Assembly (NCBI GenBank): GCA_963989245.1
Contig: OZ022345.1
Coordinates: forward strand, 20,775,196 to 20,839,195
Length of the DNA stretch: 64,000 bases
Reading direction: 5' to 3'
DNA from: Nansenia antarctica
Taxonomy: Eukaryota; Chordata; Actinopteri; Argentiniformes; Microstomatidae
Each line of letters starts with the position of its first letter. Positions within the stretch are counted from its first letter, which is position 1. The position numbers and the translations under genes are program-made. Below, in pieces: positions 62,386 to 64,000 of the stretch. Under the pieces are notes generated by a model. The model was not told the origin of the DNA and did not search any database. It was given only the letters and a program-made list of their open reading frames with translations.

Positions 62386-64000
62386 GTGGCCTGTATTCAG
62401 AGGGAGAAAATATAGGTCGCCAAGTAAACTCCCATTGTGAGGACGAATCTAGTGCTGAGACAGTGTATATAGCTCTCAAAAGCTCAAGTGATAACTCTGA
62501 AGATATTGTTTATCAGAATACGCATACAATTAGTGGTAGTGACAGCCTTTTCTACACACCTGTGACAGTTGGTAATACAGTGACTCTAAATGCTATGCTA
62601 GACAGTGGGTCTATGGCTTGTACAATGAGTAAGACGGCAGAGGGAAAGCTTAGAGAGGTTGGAGTTGCTACAGAGCATAACCAGTTCAGTTCAAATGTGG
62701 TGCTTGTTGGCTGTGGTGGTCGCCGTGTCAAGCCTGAGTCAGCTTTCAACGTGGAAATGGAGGTGTATGGCTGTAGGATTATGGTTCCCACTCTGGTAGT
62801 TGAAGGCCAGCATGATGAGTTGATACTAGGCACCAATGTTATTAAATATATCCTCCGGCAGTATAAGCAATGTGATGGCTACTGGAAGGCTGTGTCTACG
62901 CCCTGTCCTGCTGGCGATCCAGAATCTGAACAGTTTCTCTCGATGCTCGCTGGTCTGAACCGTTGGCGAGGTGACGTCATACCTGACAAGATAGGCACAG
63001 TCAGGTGCAACTCAGCCGTGTGTCTTGAGCCTGGTCGGGAGTACCTGATGTGGGGCAAGCTACCCAAGTCCACTATTGTGTCTCCTGGTAGCGCTGTGAT
63101 GACAGAGCCCACATCGTGTCGCTCAGCTCCAAGAGGGGTTCTGGTGGCCAGAGTTGTTACTCCTTTGTGGGGAGACGGATGGGTTCCATTGAAGCTGATC
63201 AACTCGTCCGACAGGCCCGTCTTGGTAAGACGCAATGCTAAATTGGCCGACGTCTTCTCCTGCATTGCGCTCGAGGACATGGATGAGACCGGACCTGCTG
63301 AGGTCCCACTACTCAGTTGCTGTCAAGTAACCCCGTCCAGTGAAAATGCGGCCCGCACTGTTGATGAGGAACTGAAGTACATGGGATTGAGTGGGCTCGA
63401 CATACACTCCTGTGACGTGTCTGAACAGTGTAGAAGCAAGATGGCTGACCTGGTTGTGCGCTACAAGGACATCTTCTCACGCCATCACCTGGATTGTGGA
63501 GAGGCAAAGGGCTTCATACATCGCATTCACCTCTCAGATCACAGGCCATTCCGGCTCCCATTCAGACGAGTGCCCCCCAGTCAGTATCAGAAGTTGCGCC
63601 AAGTACTGAGTGAGATGGAGGAGAAAGATATAATCAGGAAGTCAACCAGTGAATATGCATCTCCGTTGGTTCTTGTATGGAAAAAGAACGGAGATCTCCG
63701 TATCTGTACAGACTTTCGCTGGCTGAACAAGAGGACCCTGAAGGATGCTCACCCTCTCCCTCACCAGGCCGACTGCTTAGCTGCACTTGGAGGTAACTCC
63801 TTGTTTAGTACTATGGATCTAACCTCAGGGTTTTATAACATGCCACTACACGAGGATGACAGAAAGTACTCTGCCTTTACAACACCTATGGGCTTGTATG
63901 AGTATAATCGCCTCCCGCAGGGCCTCTGTAATAGTCCTGGGAGCTTCATGCGTATGATGACTAGCATTTTCGGAGACCAGAACTATCTGAGCTTACTGGT
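62340..64000 (+). CDS. pol: Pol of the second element, 3' end outside window
   Basis: Open frame in the -1 phase relative to gag, open from 62340 (after TGA at 62337-62339) to the window end without a stop; translation would enter at the slip site at 62376-62382. It lacks an obvious start codon near its beginning, as expected for a frameshift product. An aspartic protease has its active site LDSGS with Asp codon at 62601. A linker follows, then RT from about 63440: LVWKKNGDLRICTDFRWLN near 63669, and STMDLTSGFYNMPL with the first catalytic Asp at 63816-63818, then LPQGLCNSPGSF. The YxDD motif, RNase H and integrase would lie beyond the edge. Every visible key residue is intact. Confidence 0.92.
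   Translation, partial: MSHQVVPSTSASGKLGGLYSEGENIGRQVNSHCEDESSAETVYIALKSSSDNSEDIVYQNTHTISGSDSLFYTPVTVGNTVTLNAMLDSGSMACTMSKTAEGKLREVGVATEHNQFSSNVVLVGCGGRRVKPESAFNVEMEVYGCRIMVPTLVVEGQHDELILGTNVIKYILRQYKQCDGYWKAVSTPCPAGDPESEQFLSMLAGLNRWRGDVIPDKIGTVRCNSAVCLEPGREYLMWGKLPKSTIVSPGSAVMTEPTSCRSAPRGVLVARVVTPLWGDGWVPLKLINSSDRPVLVRRNAKLADVFSCIALEDMDETGPAEVPLLSCCQVTPSSENAARTVDEELKYMGLSGLDIHSCDVSEQCRSKMADLVVRYKDIFSRHHLDCGEAKGFIHRIHLSDHRPFRLPFRRVPPSQYQKLRQVLSEMEEKDIIRKSTSEYASPLVLVWKKNGDLRICTDFRWLNKRTLKDAHPLPHQADCLAALGGNSLFSTMDLTSGFYNMPLHEDDRKYSAFTTPMGLYEYNRLPQGLCNSPGSFMRMMTSIFGDQNYLSLL
62376..62382 (+). promoter_or_regulatory. Slippery heptamer for -1 gag-pol frameshift
   Basis: G GGA AAC in gag phase, an X-XXY-YYZ heptamer, followed at once by the gag stop TAG (62383-62385). 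The pol frame is -1 and open here. GGGAAAC is an established retroviral -1 slip sequence. Downstream folding that would stimulate slipping could not be shown by eye. Confidence 0.82.

Larger units (their letters stand above)
59920..64000 (+). mobile_element. Second Ty3/gypsy LTR retrotransposon, 5' part
   Basis: Plus-strand element interrupting the satellite after cagaacagg. In order: a 648-bp LTR, primer binding site, leader, gag, and pol in the -1 frame with protease and the beginning of RT; the window ends inside RT. Protease preceding RT together with an RT of Ty3/gypsy style supports the family; the order past RT is not visible. It is unrelated at sequence level to the element at 46215-50885: different LTR, Gag and gene arrangement. 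The far LTR and second target duplication lie outside the window, so completeness and age cannot be judged. Confidence 0.92.

Noticed and set aside
62386..63609. Minus-strand and other frames opposite the second pol
   Set aside because: They lie against a continuous plus-strand frame with protease and RT motifs and have no domains themselves.

Overview
The window is eukaryotic, almost certainly animal, heterochromatin-like DNA. It is about 55 kb of one satellite repeat broken by two Ty3/gypsy-type LTR retrotransposons. The Mag-like and fish-type pol sequences, and a LINE tail of the kind common in fish genomes, suggest a teleost or another aquatic animal; this species call is inference only. 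No host protein gene, rRNA, tRNA or CRISPR array was seen.

Layout: (1) 1-46214, satellite array with a 271-bp monomer, about 170 copies in head-to-tail order, starting outside the window. Shared private variants show several higher-order repeat (HOR) scales: a 6-monomer unit (1615/1619 bp) near 4-10.6 kb, a 9-monomer unit (2438 bp) near 18.5-23.4 kb, and nested 2710-, 2981- and 7317-bp periods from about 35.5 kb to 46.2 kb. (2) 46215-50885, a complete minus-strand LTR retrotransposon (4671 bp). It has identical 169-bp LTRs, a perfect 5-bp target duplication, a polypurine tract and a primer binding site. Its Gag-protease and RT-RNase H-integrase frames are in the same phase but are split by a 126-bp non-LTR retrotransposon tail carrying stop codons. 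(3) 50886-59919, the satellite again (about 33 monomers), with variants not noticed on the left side and its own roughly 3.26-kb periodicity. (4) 59920-64000, the 5' part of a second, plus-strand Ty3/gypsy element: a 648-bp LTR with 6-bp inverted ends, primer site, leader, intact gag, a GGGAAAC slip site abutting the gag stop, and pol in the -1 frame (protease and the start of RT), cut by the window edge.

How it works together: the satellite expands by unequal exchange and conversion, and the two elements are separate insertions into it. In each element Gag would make the particle, the aspartic protease would process it, and RT/RNase H and (where present) integrase would copy and insert it. 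The first element looks recently inserted but cannot make an uninterrupted Gag-Pol in its present state. The second looks coding-competent as far as it can be read.

The most unusual observations are an intron-like relation between two copies of a sequence inside the second LTR, the canonical frameshift heptamer, the LINE-split but young first element, and the multi-scale HOR architecture.
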